NCBI GenBank assembly: GCA_963817075.1 | Contig: CAWFMT010000003.1 | Span: forward strand, 1,178,001-1,242,000 | DNA from: DASPKM01 sp963817075 | GTDB lineage: Bacteria > Bacteroidota > Bacteroidia > Chitinophagales > Chitinophagaceae | Length of the DNA: 64,000 nucleotides | Reading direction: 5' to 3' | Shown here: in pieces, positions 44,382-52,245 of the stretch | How the letters are laid out: each line of letters starts with the position of its first letter | Numbering within the stretch: position 1 is the first letter of the stretch | Made by a program: the position numbers and the translations under genes | Notes under the pieces: model-generated | What the model was told of the DNA's origin: nothing | Databases searched by the model: none | Seen by the model: the letters and a program-made list of their open reading frames with translations, nothing else

Positions 44382-44849
44382 ATGAAAGAATTGGTCGAAA
44401 CTTTCCGGATCAATAATAACATTAACCTCTATCTGCTCGATGCTATTATGGAAGAACATCTCCAAGATCTCTCCGCTTCCAAAGGAAGAAATGTTGGTGA
44501 GCAGTTCGGTCACGTCCACAATGTGAGATTAATGTGGTTGAATGCAGCTGGACCCGACCTTCTTGTAGGACTTCGCAAACTTGAAAAAGAAAATGGAATT
44601 ACTAAGAAGATACTTACGACCTGCCTTTCAGATTCTGCAAGAGCCATAGAGACTTTAATTGAGAGCTCGGATGGAAAGATCAAAGGGTTTAAGCCTCATA
44701 CCACGGCCTTTGTAGGATACCTGCTCGCTCATGAAGCGCACCACCGAGGGCAGATACTCTTAACGCTGAAGCAGTCGGGTCATATGGTAGATAAGAAAAT
44801 CCAGTTTGGAATCTGGGAATGGGGGTCAAGAAGTGGGAATAATTCTTAA
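44382..44849 (+). CDS. DinB-family metal-dependent protein
   Basis: This 155-residue four-helix protein of the DinB/YfiT superfamily uses a His triad to bind a divalent metal. Candidate ligands are H44 and H46 (EQFGHVHNVR) and H117 with H120/H121 (LLAHEAHHRGQI). Many family members are thiol- or mycothiol/bacillithiol-dependent enzymes, and others are stress-induced with unknown reaction. Length is typical. A family A repeat begins 3 bases after its stop, between it and the convergent sppA. Confidence 0.88.
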   Translation: MKELVETFRINNNINLYLLDAIMEEHLQDLSASKGRNVGEQFGHVHNVRLMWLNAAGPDLLVGLRKLEKENGITKKILTTCLSDSARAIETLIESSDGKIKGFKPHTTAFVGYLLAHEAHHRGQILLTLKQSGHMVDKKIQFGIWEWGSRSGNNS

Positions 44850-44852
44850 ATT

Positions 44853-44934
44853 TTTTACTGCCAGGAAACGAAGGCGCAAGGGTTCGCAAGGAATTCTTGG
44901 CGTAACCTCGCGTCTTTGTGTCTTTGCGGTTAAA
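44853..44934. repeat. Family A palindromic repeat, complete
   Basis: The left arm begins TTTTACTGCCAGGAAACG (with T instead of C in ACCGC) and the right arm ends GTGTCTTTGCGGTTAAA. It fills the gap between two convergent genes (stops at 44849 and 44946). Confidence 0.85.
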
Positions 44935-44945
44935 CTCTTCTAAAC

Positions 44946-46700
44946 CTAATTAATTGAGAAATCGAATGCAAGCCTGGCCTGAGTTACACCCGCCATTGCC
45001 TTTACTCTTTTGATAGTATTATATAATTGTTGTCCTTCGGCACCTAATTCCTCTGCGATGGCTTGCTTCTTATAAGTTTGCTTGTAGCCACCGAAGATCT
45101 TTTCAAAGAATGATTGAGGCTCAGGATATTCTCTTAAACGATAATCTTTCAATTTTGCCATTCTTTGTGCACAATCAATTGCATCCTGTATTCCACCCAA
45201 TCTATCTACCAATCCAAGGCTGAGAGCACGATTACCACTCCAGATCCGCCCCTGAGCAATGCTGTCCACAAACTCCATGTCCATTTTTCTCCCTTGCGAA
45301 ACCCTTGTCTTAAAATCGTGATAGATCGTATCCACTTCGTTTTGAATATATCTTTTCTGCAATTCCGAAAGTGGTTCTGTAACTGTTAGAGATGCTGCCT
45401 CAGGACTTGTTTCCACAGCATCGAAGGTGACACCTAACTTATTATTGAAGAATTTTTGCATGTTAGGCACCAGGGCAAATACACCAATAGAACCTGTAAT
45501 GGTATTGGGTTGAGCAAAAATGCTATCAGCATCGCAGGCCAGATAATATCCTCCTGACGCAGCCACATCGCCAAAACTAACTACAACTGGTTTAACTTTT
45601 TTAGCAAGAGAAAGTTCTCTCCACATGTTCTCACTTGCGAGTGAACTTCCACCACCTGAATTGATACGTAAAACAATTGCCTTAATGGTATTGTCTTCCC
45701 GGGCTCTCCTGATTAGTGTTCTGTATGTATTGCTGCCAATCTGGCCTTCATCACCTTTTCCATCCACAATATCTCCTTCAGCATAGATCAAAGCAATCCT
45801 TTCCTTTCCAATTGCCTTAAAATTTACCGCTTTTGCAAATTTTCCAAGAGAAAGGAAATTGATCTGTTCGTCCTTCTTGAGTTTAAGGAGTGCTTTTATT
45901 TCATCGCGCACCTCATCATCATATTTTAATCCATCCACAAGTTTGGCATTCAAAGCATCCTTTGCAAAATGCAGGGTAAAATTGTCAGCGTATGACCGAA
46001 GGGTTGCCGTATCAATTTTTCTTGACTCCCCAATTTTGAACAGGTAGTGCTGGTAAATATCTTCGAGTATTTCCTTTGTTTGAATGCGGTTTGGTTCCGT
46101 CATCTTCTCTTCGCGAAATGGTTCTGTTGCACTCTTGAACTTTCCTGCATAAAATATCTGTGGTTCTATTTCAAGTTTTTCCAATGTTCCTTTCAAAAAT
46201 GCAAGCTGCATGGCAAATCCGCGCCAGTCAACACCACCTTTTGGATTGCAATAAAACTTATCTGCTACCGATCCAACATAATAGGCTTTTTGAGGGATGA
46301 CATCACCGTATGCATAAACAAATCTTCCCGTCTTTTTAAAACCAGCAATTGCGTTCCTGATCTCTTCACTTGCTCCAAATCCATTGTTATTGGAGTTACA
46401 TTTGATATATAGTCCTTTAATTGCACTGTCTTCGGTTGCTTTCCTGATCATGCGGACCACGTCATATAATCCAGGTACATCATATTGTTCATCACCTCCA
46501 AGCGCAGCCAAAGGATTTGCAATCGTACGTTCCTGATATGGAATGGAAAGATCAACTACCAGTACAGCCCTCTGCCCCACCCGTTCCTTGTCAGAAGTGG
46601 TTAGTGCGGATACCCAGCCTATAAAAAAGAAAAAGCTGATAATGGAAAATGCGATTATTGCCAATAGGCAAGCAAAAAATATTTTAAAGAAGCTCCTCAT
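44946..46700 (-). CDS. sppA: Signal peptide peptidase SppA, long type
   Basis: This 584-residue inner-membrane protease has an N-terminal anchor (about 5-32) and two tandem S49 domains. The catalytic dyad is K189 (AGKFKSATEPF) in the first domain and S382 (DVAASGGYYLA) in the second, matching the layout of the E. coli enzyme. The SGGGSSLASENMWRELSLA segment and IGSNTYRTLIR are normal. It degrades leftover signal peptides. A consensus promoter is visible upstream (46726-46753). A family A repeat lies just beyond its stop codon. Confidence 0.95.
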   Translation of the reverse strand: MRSFFKIFFACLLAIIAFSIISFFFFIGWVSALTTSDKERVGQRAVLVVDLSIPYQERTIANPLAALGGDEQYDVPGLYDVVRMIRKATEDSAIKGLYIKCNSNNNGFGASEEIRNAIAGFKKTGRFVYAYGDVIPQKAYYVGSVADKFYCNPKGGVDWRGFAMQLAFLKGTLEKLEIEPQIFYAGKFKSATEPFREEKMTEPNRIQTKEILEDIYQHYLFKIGESRKIDTATLRSYADNFTLHFAKDALNAKLVDGLKYDDEVRDEIKALLKLKKDEQINFLSLGKFAKAVNFKAIGKERIALIYAEGDIVDGKGDEGQIGSNTYRTLIRRAREDNTIKAIVLRINSGGGSSLASENMWRELSLAKKVKPVVVSFGDVAASGGYYLACDADSIFAQPNTITGSIGVFALVPNMQKFFNNKLGVTFDAVETSPEAASLTVTEPLSELQKRYIQNEVDTIYHDFKTRVSQGRKMDMEFVDSIAQGRIWSGNRALSLGLVDRLGGIQDAIDCAQRMAKLKDYRLREYPEPQSFFEKIFGGYKQTYKKQAIAEELGAEGQQLYNTIKRVKAMAGVTQARLAFDFSIN

Positions 46701-46725
46701 TAGGGTTTAATTTTTTGGACGATTT

Positions 46726-46753
46726 CAAAAATAAAGATATTTGATTCCTTCAA
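46726..46753 (-). promoter_or_regulatory. Promoter of sppA
   Basis: On the reverse strand TTG, 17 bases and TATTTTTG match the Bacteroidota -33/-7 pair exactly. The -7 element is 26 bases before the start codon at 46700. The element occupies the gap to the divergent folK. Confidence 0.7.
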
Positions 46754-46766
46754 CTCAGGGCGATAT

Positions 46767-47246
46767 ATGAATCAGACGTATTTACTGATAGGTGGTAATC
46801 TCGGAAACAGGTCAATAAATCTCGATCATGCTAAGAAAATGTTAGAGCAAAATACAGGTAGGATTTTGTCAATCTCTTCCGTTTTCGAAACTGCTCCCTG
46901 GGGAAATTCTGATCAACCTGCTTACTTTAATCAGGCCTTATCATTCGAAACTTCTCTTGATCCTGATCATCTACTTTCGAATATACTGGAGATAGAGAAC
47001 AAAATGGGAAGAAAGAGAGAGATAAAGTATGGAGCAAGAACAATTGATATTGATATTCTTTTCTATGGAGACCTGGTTCAGGATCGCGACCAATTAACCA
47101 TACCTCATCCACAATTACATCTTAGAAAATTTGCGCTCGAGCCATTAAATGAAATTGCACCCGGTTTTATTCATCCACTTCTGAAAAAGTCGATAAGCGA
47201 ATTATTGCATGAATGCCCTGATCCACTTACTGTGAAAAAGTTATGA
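46767..47246 (+). CDS. folK: 2-amino-4-hydroxy-6-hydroxymethyldihydropteridine diphosphokinase
   Basis: This 159-residue cytoplasmic enzyme transfers pyrophosphate from ATP to the pterin in folate synthesis. The family start is TYLLIGGNLGNR; the ATP/Mg-binding segment is ARTIDIDILFYGD with the two conserved Asp residues. The PHPQLHLRKFALEPLNEIAP stretch is characteristic. Length is normal. A deoxynucleoside kinase lies about 220 bases downstream on the same strand. Confidence 0.96.
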   Translation: MNQTYLLIGGNLGNRSINLDHAKKMLEQNTGRILSISSVFETAPWGNSDQPAYFNQALSFETSLDPDHLLSNILEIENKMGRKREIKYGARTIDIDILFYGDLVQDRDQLTIPHPQLHLRKFALEPLNEIAPGFIHPLLKKSISELLHECPDPLTVKKL

Positions 47247-47325
47247 ATTAAGTTACCTGCAATTCCTTTTGTTTTGCAAAGCGCGAGTTTGACCACCTTC
47301 GCTGCTGCTTTGGTGGTTGAAAAGA

Positions 47326-47362
47326 GTTTGAGAGTTTGATTGTTAGAATGTTTGATTGTTAC
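47326..47362. repeat. Low-complexity GTTTGA tract
   Basis: GTTTGAGAGTTTGATTG and GAATGTTTGATTG words resemble the CAAACATTCAAAC tracts elsewhere, in inverse orientation. No gene is present between folK and the kinase. Confidence 0.5.
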
Positions 47363-47466
47363 TATCTATGGTATTATGTGTTTACGGTCAGTAATTGATT
47401 TATCATCTAGATAGAAACGTAGAATAGTTTGGATATGAATCGTTGTGCTAATCATTGTGGATCATT

Positions 47467-48102
47467 ATGAATTATCATTTCATCACGATAGAGGGTAATA
47501 TTGGGGCCGGCAAAACCACCCTTGCCCATTTATTAGCGAAACATTTCAATGGCAGACTTGTCCTTGAACAATTTGCCGACAATCCCTTTCTTCCCAAATT
47601 CTATGAAAGTCCAAAACAATACGCATTTCCTCTTGAGCTATTTTTCATGGCAGAGCGATTCAAGCAACTGAAGGAACTGATCCAACAAAAAGACATGTTT
47701 CAGTCAGTAACCATTTCTGATTATCTCTTTACAAAATGTTTATTATTTTCCAAGGTGAACCTGCCGGATGATGAGTTCAGACTCTATCAACGATTGTTTG
47801 AGATCATTAACCAGCAACTTATTCAGCCAGACCTGTTGATTTATCTGCATGCGCCAGTAAGCAAATTGCAGGAAAACATCAGGAAGCGTATGCGTCCGTA
47901 TGAACAAAATATTGCCGATGACTATCTCTTCAATATTCAACAGACTTATACTCAATATATCAAACAACACCATCTTAAAACGCTCATTATTGATGCAGCC
48001 CAGGCCGATTTTCTTGGAAACGAAGCACATTTCAAGATGATTCTCGATGCTTTGGAGAAGGAATATGAGGATGGGCAACATTATATTTCTTTACCCTCCT
48101 GA
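47467..48102 (+). CDS. Deoxynucleoside kinase
   Basis: This 211-residue cytoplasmic kinase phosphorylates deoxynucleosides in DNA precursor salvage (dNK/dGK/dCK family). The P-loop is GNIGAGKTT (about 9-17). The substrate/catalytic motif is near FMAERFKQL. The lid-region motif is RKRMRPYEQNI. The start MNYHFITIEG is preferred over one 4 codons upstream. The precise base specificity (A, G, C or T) cannot be told. It is followed 8 bases later by an MFS gene, so they are likely co-transcribed. Confidence 0.9.
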   Translation: MNYHFITIEGNIGAGKTTLAHLLAKHFNGRLVLEQFADNPFLPKFYESPKQYAFPLELFFMAERFKQLKELIQQKDMFQSVTISDYLFTKCLLFSKVNLPDDEFRLYQRLFEIINQQLIQPDLLIYLHAPVSKLQENIRKRMRPYEQNIADDYLFNIQQTYTQYIKQHHLKTLIIDAAQADFLGNEAHFKMILDALEKEYEDGQHYISLPS

Positions 48103-48110
48103 CCTAAATC

Positions 48111-49358
48111 ATGATGATGCGAAAAGACAGCAAGGATCAGTTCGTAGCGCTCAGGTACACTGAATTCAGGAACTATATCATTTCGCGTTTTTTCTTCATC
48201 ATTGTGTTGACGATGCAGGCTACAATTATTAGCTGGAAAGTTTATGAGTTAACTCGTGATCCATTCAGCATCGGATTAATTGGATTGGTAGAATTTGTGC
48301 CAGCATTCCTGATGGCGTTTTATGCCGGACATGTGATTGATCGGGGTGATAAAAGAAACCTCCTCCTCTACAGCATTATCGGCAATCTGGTTTTGACCTC
48401 AATTCTTTGTTTCATCACAAGCAATCTTGCTATTCTTTCATATCCACAAAATTGGATACTCTATATTATTTTCTTTGTTGTTTTCGGGACAGGCATATTG
48501 AGATCATTTAGTGGGCCTACTTCATTTGCCCTGGTTAGCCAACTGGTTCCCCGCGAACATTTACCGAATGCTACTATGTGGCATAGCGCATCCTGGCAAA
48601 TAGCTGCTGTTTCCGGGCCGGCCTTGGCAGGACTTCTTTACGGGTTAATTGGTATCACATCAACCTTTTTCCTAATGATCTTATTAATGGCTGTTGCTGT
48701 TACCGGAATGTTTTTCATTGCACGGAAGCCTGTTCCGTTTGAAAAGCGTGAAGAAAGCATTGTGGAAAGTATTAAACAGGGATTCAGGTTTGTTTGGAAG
48801 ACAAAAGAAGTTTTAGGAGCACTTAGTCTTGATCTCTTTGCCGTGCTTTTTGGAGGCGCAACAGCCCTATTACCTGTTTATGCAGATCGCATATTGCATG
48901 TTGGACCACAGGGTCTCGGCATTTTACGTTCTGCGCCTGCTTTGGGCGCCGTAATTATTTTACTTTTCCTCACTTTTAGTCCGCTAAAGAGATATCAGGG
49001 AAGGACCATGTTTATTTGCGTAGCAGGTTTTGGTTTGTGCATTATTCTCTTCGGGATTTCAAAAATATTTTGGCTGTCCTTCTTTGCGCTTTTCGTATCA
49101 GGAGCACTGGATGGCATAAGTGTTATAGTTCGATCAACCATTCTTCAACTCAAGACTCCTGATAATATGCGCGGAAGAGTTGCATCCCTAAATAGCATCT
49201 TCATAATGTCTTCAAACGAACTGGGATCATTTGAAAGTGGAGTAACGGCTAAGATCATGGGAACTGTGACGGCGGTAGTTTTTGGGGGTTGCATGACCGT
49301 TGGGGTAGTTATTGCCACGTGGTTTAAGGCGCCTTCACTTCGGAAATTGGAGTATTAG
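48111..49358 (+). CDS. MFS transporter (MFS_3 / enterobactin-exporter-like)
   Basis: This 415-residue inner-membrane transporter has 12 hydrophobic segments. The family features are the N-terminal YTEFRNYIISRFF, helix 2 and its loop (DPFSIGLIGLVEFVPAFLMAFYAGHVIDRGDKR), and the middle LVSQLVPREHLPNATMWHSASWQIAAVSGPALAGLLYG. The MFS_3 family includes siderophore and drug exporters. The closeness to a deoxynucleoside kinase is probably operonic coincidence. Substrate unknown. Confidence 0.88.
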   Translation: MMMRKDSKDQFVALRYTEFRNYIISRFFFIIVLTMQATIISWKVYELTRDPFSIGLIGLVEFVPAFLMAFYAGHVIDRGDKRNLLLYSIIGNLVLTSILCFITSNLAILSYPQNWILYIIFFVVFGTGILRSFSGPTSFALVSQLVPREHLPNATMWHSASWQIAAVSGPALAGLLYGLIGITSTFFLMILLMAVAVTGMFFIARKPVPFEKREESIVESIKQGFRFVWKTKEVLGALSLDLFAVLFGGATALLPVYADRILHVGPQGLGILRSAPALGAVIILLFLTFSPLKRYQGRTMFICVAGFGLCIILFGISKIFWLSFFALFVSGALDGISVIVRSTILQLKTPDNMRGRVASLNSIFIMSSNELGSFESGVTAKIMGTVTAVVFGGCMTVGVVIATWFKAPSLRKLEY

Positions 49359-49613
49359 CGTGACCCTTACAGGGTGATACCCCGACAGGGTCTATACCAA
49401 AAAACCAGATTATGTATACAGCGGCGCCTTGGATTATTATACCGAACGCAAGGGATTGATCGATATTATTCTCATAGAACCGCTAATAGCTTGACGATGG
49501 CACGAGTACCCATCGCACAAAAGCTATGCTGCATACTCGCGCCAGTTTGACCACTTTATATACGCTAAGAATTCTTTGCGTTCCTTCGCGGCATCGCGCC
49601 TTTGCGGTTAATC
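49359..49613. other. Spacer with hairpin, possible gene remnant and repeat half
   Basis: GACCCT ... AGGGTC sequences near 49362-49392 can form a hairpin after the MFS stop. Positions 49390-49494 hold a stop-free frame without a start codon (VYTKKPDYVYSGALDYYTER and so on); it may be a remnant. A family A right half ends at 49613. Confidence 0.4.
49564..49613. repeat. Family A right half abutting a stop codon
   Basis: CTAAGAATTCTTTGCGTTCC followed by GCGCCTTTGCGGTTAAT. Its end adjoins the stop codon of the reverse-strand YkgJ gene at 49614. Confidence 0.75.
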
Positions 49614-50099
49614 TTATTGAACATTCCCCAATAATTTCTCCAATACGTAGTGAACCGCGGGACAAACATTTGAGTTTTTTAGAGTAAGTGTTTTTCTTTT
49701 GAAGAATACATCCTCATCAGTATATGGGTATCGGGCGCAGTCAGATGGCCTTACGTCATAGATGCCACAAAAATTATTATTTCCGAGAAAAGGACAGGGC
49801 GTTGATTTGACAACGTAGTCGCCATCCTCATCTAACCTGAGATAAGTTTCGATAAATTCACTTTCTTTTAACCTGAGGTGCTTGCTAATTCTCTTGATAT
49901 CTGGGGTCTTAAATCGGGGAGAATGGTTCTTACAGCAGTTCCCACATGTCTGGCAATCAATTTTTTGGAATGCTTCTTCGTGCAGTTCGGGCAAAATTCT
50001 CAACATCTTTCGCTTATCTGCCCTTTCCAGAAGGGTTTTATACTTTTTCTGGTGCTCGGCTGATTTTTTGCTCCATGTATGTAAATCAATTGTAACCAT
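49614..50099 (-). CDS. YkgJ-family cysteine cluster protein
   Basis: This 161-residue cytoplasmic protein has the zinc- or iron-sulfur-binding pattern of the YkgJ/CxxCxxCC family. It is CQTCGNCC at about 49-56, with further cysteines in TPCPFLGNNNFCGIYDVRPSDCARYP and VCPAVHYVL. The family has no firm function. The start MVTIDLHTW is chosen over one 3 codons upstream. It is divergent from the sterol desaturase gene by 44 bases. Confidence 0.9.
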   Translation of the reverse strand: MVTIDLHTWSKKSAEHQKKYKTLLERADKRKMLRILPELHEEAFQKIDCQTCGNCCKNHSPRFKTPDIKRISKHLRLKESEFIETYLRLDEDGDYVVKSTPCPFLGNNNFCGIYDVRPSDCARYPYTDEDVFFKRKTLTLKNSNVCPAVHYVLEKLLGNVQ

Positions 50100-50143
50100 T
50101 AGCCCCAAAAGTAATCTGTTACGCTGAGAATCAATTTTTGCCG

Positions 50144-51127
50144 ATGTTAATTGTAATTTTCACAAAGGACTTGCTCGAAAATCTGAAGGTGTTAACCAAC
50201 ACTCCTTTCTTGATCCTTGTGATTGCATTCGAGATCTTTCTTAGTAACTATCACCACAAGAAGCTCTATTCTGTAAAAGAAACTGCAACAAATTTTTTCC
50301 TGTCCATTCTGAATGCTGGTCTTGACTTCCTGATCAGAGGAGGATATTTACTGATACTGATATATTTCAGCAGCATTCAGTTTGTAAGTATTGAAAGAAA
50401 CTGGATCTATTGGCTTGTTCTCTTTGTAAGCATTGATTTCCTAATGTATTGGCTGCATCGTTTGGAGCACTATTGCCGGGTTTTCTGGGCAGCTCATGTC
50501 ACGCATCACTCTGCAGAACATATGAATTTCTCTGTTGAGTTCAGAACTTCAGTGTTCCAGCCACTATATCGCTTCATATTTTTTATTCCACTGACCTTAT
50601 TTGGCTTCAAACCAATTGATATTTTCCTTGCGTATTCATTTATGCAGATATGGGGATTGTTTGTCCATACAGAACTGATCAATAAGCTCGGTTGGCTGGA
50701 GTATTTTATGGTGACGCCATCTCATCACAGAGTGCACCATGCTTCCAATTTGCGATACCTCGACAAGAACATGGGAATGTGTTTAATTATCTGGGATAAA
50801 ATTTTTGGCAGTTTCCAGAAGGAACTTCCACTGGAACAGTATGAGCCAATAAAATATGGACTGACCAAACCCCTGGAAAGCAAGAACCCACTTAATATCA
50901 TATTTCATGAATGGAAAGGAATTATTGAGGACCTGCGGAGAACTGATATTACTTGGAAGCAAAAGATTCTTTATCTTTTTAAACCTCCAGGTTGGAGCCA
51001 TGATGGAAGCAGGTTAACAAGTGATCAGATGAGGGAACAAAATGATCTCTTGAAAAATGAAATACCTGTTAAGGACAACCCCCCAGCTTCCGTACAACAT
51101 TGGAAGCAATATCCAAAAGCATCATGA
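50144..51127 (+). CDS. Sterol desaturase-family membrane enzyme
   Basis: This 327-residue integral membrane protein has the fatty-acid-hydroxylase histidine boxes of the sterol desaturase superfamily: HRLEHYCRVFWAAHVTHHSAEH (about 108-130) and SHHRVHHASN (about 195-205). These bind a di-iron centre for hydroxylation or desaturation of lipids. Several helices surround them. The C-terminal tail is cytoplasmic. The exact substrate (fatty acid, sterol-like or carotenoid) is unknown. The first ATG (MLIVIFTKDL) is taken as the start; a TTG two codons earlier is possible. Confidence 0.9.
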   Translation: MLIVIFTKDLLENLKVLTNTPFLILVIAFEIFLSNYHHKKLYSVKETATNFFLSILNAGLDFLIRGGYLLILIYFSSIQFVSIERNWIYWLVLFVSIDFLMYWLHRLEHYCRVFWAAHVTHHSAEHMNFSVEFRTSVFQPLYRFIFFIPLTLFGFKPIDIFLAYSFMQIWGLFVHTELINKLGWLEYFMVTPSHHRVHHASNLRYLDKNMGMCLIIWDKIFGSFQKELPLEQYEPIKYGLTKPLESKNPLNIIFHEWKGIIEDLRRTDITWKQKILYLFKPPGWSHDGSRLTSDQMREQNDLLKNEIPVKDNPPASVQHWKQYPKAS

Positions 51128-51141
51128 TCTTAAATGACCAT

Positions 51142-51981
51142 TCAGGATATAATTCTAGATAACATAGCCTTAAATGCTTTTTGCCAGTCAGACCTGAATA
51201 AGTATATCATTACTGACAACATAGTAAGAATTGCCCACAGGATAACAGTTAAGAGTGATGCGAGCCATGTAAGAAAAATAGCTGCAGGAGCTTTGAAGTT
51301 GAAAAATTGATATTGGGCCCAGCCGATATACAAAACCTGTATTAGAAGCATTATGGCGATTCCGTAGAAATAAAGTGGTTGTCCGATAAATTGACCCAAC
51401 CAGGGAACAATGAGTATGGTATTGAGTAGGTTCGCAAACCCAAGAAAAAGCATATTTCCAACCAGGATCTCAGCATAATTGTATCCCCTCCGCATAAAGA
51501 ATAACCAGGTTACAAGTGTGAAAATTGGCAAAGCAACCATTGAAATGATATTGCTATGCTTCTGAACCACCTTATTCACATTTTGGGAGCGTTCTATAAA
51601 AGAGATATATTTTTCGCGTCCTTGTTGGGTGGGTATTTGTGCAATTACTCTTGGATCTGGTTCCATTGGTTTACCATACGCCTGAAAGAGATTATTCGCC
51701 AGAACAAAAACTCCCAGGCACAGAAGAAAAAATGTGAATGGATTAAAATATTTCTTTCTCTTTCCCTTTATATATTCTGCCGCCATTCTTCCAGGCCTGA
51801 CAGCAAGATCACGTAGTAATGAAAGCACACTCTTATCCGCATGAGTAATAGTGTGAAAAAATTCGTGAAATATATGTTTTATGGAAAACCGATGAATGAT
51901 GGTTTTTTGACCACAATTGGGACAATAATTATCATCTGCTGTGAGAATCGTTCCACAGTTCAGGCAATTGGTTGGATGCAT
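51142..51981 (-). CDS. DUF3667 family membrane protein with zinc ribbon
   Basis: This 279-residue protein has an N-terminal zinc ribbon of four cysteines (C6, C9, C20, C23: CLNCGTIL and YCPNCGQK) and an N-terminal helical stretch with FSIKHIFHEFFHTITHADKS. Four or more hydrophobic segments follow (about 85-105, 150-175, 195-220, 245-265). DUF3667 occurs widely in Bacteroidota without a known function. It is convergent with the sterol desaturase gene. Confidence 0.88.
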   Translation of the reverse strand: MHPTNCLNCGTILTADDNYCPNCGQKTIIHRFSIKHIFHEFFHTITHADKSVLSLLRDLAVRPGRMAAEYIKGKRKKYFNPFTFFLLCLGVFVLANNLFQAYGKPMEPDPRVIAQIPTQQGREKYISFIERSQNVNKVVQKHSNIISMVALPIFTLVTWLFFMRRGYNYAEILVGNMLFLGFANLLNTILIVPWLGQFIGQPLYFYGIAIMLLIQVLYIGWAQYQFFNFKAPAAIFLTWLASLLTVILWAILTMLSVMIYLFRSDWQKAFKAMLSRIIS

Positions 51982-52245
51982 GTGACACCGTTGACGAGGC
52001 CAAAATACGGAATTTCGAGTATCGTGTTTCTAGTTCTAAGCATTAACCGAGATCAGTTGACAGATGACCGGTAACACTTGACCCCAATTCCTTCTATTCA
52101 ACAATTCAACTAATTGACTAATCAACTCCTCAATTCCAAACTCCTCATTCCTGATCCAAAAACCCCTCTTGACACAAGCACGTTCTCCCCTTAACTTTGC
52201 TGCGTTTTAACCAAACTATCAATAGTAAAGTTTTCTATTCCAATT
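51982..52245. other. Divergent intergenic region with low-complexity tract
   Basis: This region holds the gcvP promoter (52169-52199) and a low-complexity run of CAACAATTCAACTAATTGAC words at about 52095-52150. No gene is visible. Confidence 0.6.
52169..52199 (+). promoter_or_regulatory. Promoter of gcvP
   Basis: TTG at 52169-52171, 20 bases, then TAACTTTG at 52192-52199 match the Bacteroidota -33/-7 consensus. The gcvP start at 52246 is 46 bases downstream of the -7 element. Confidence 0.75.

Noticed and set aside
44057..44422. Reverse frame of 121 codons across the DinB start
   Set aside because: Covers a low-complexity intergenic stretch and overlaps a well-supported gene start; no family features.
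44853..44934. Family A repeats as insertion sequences
   Set aside because: They are under about 100 bases without any coding capacity, so they are not complete transposons; a non-autonomous origin stays possible.
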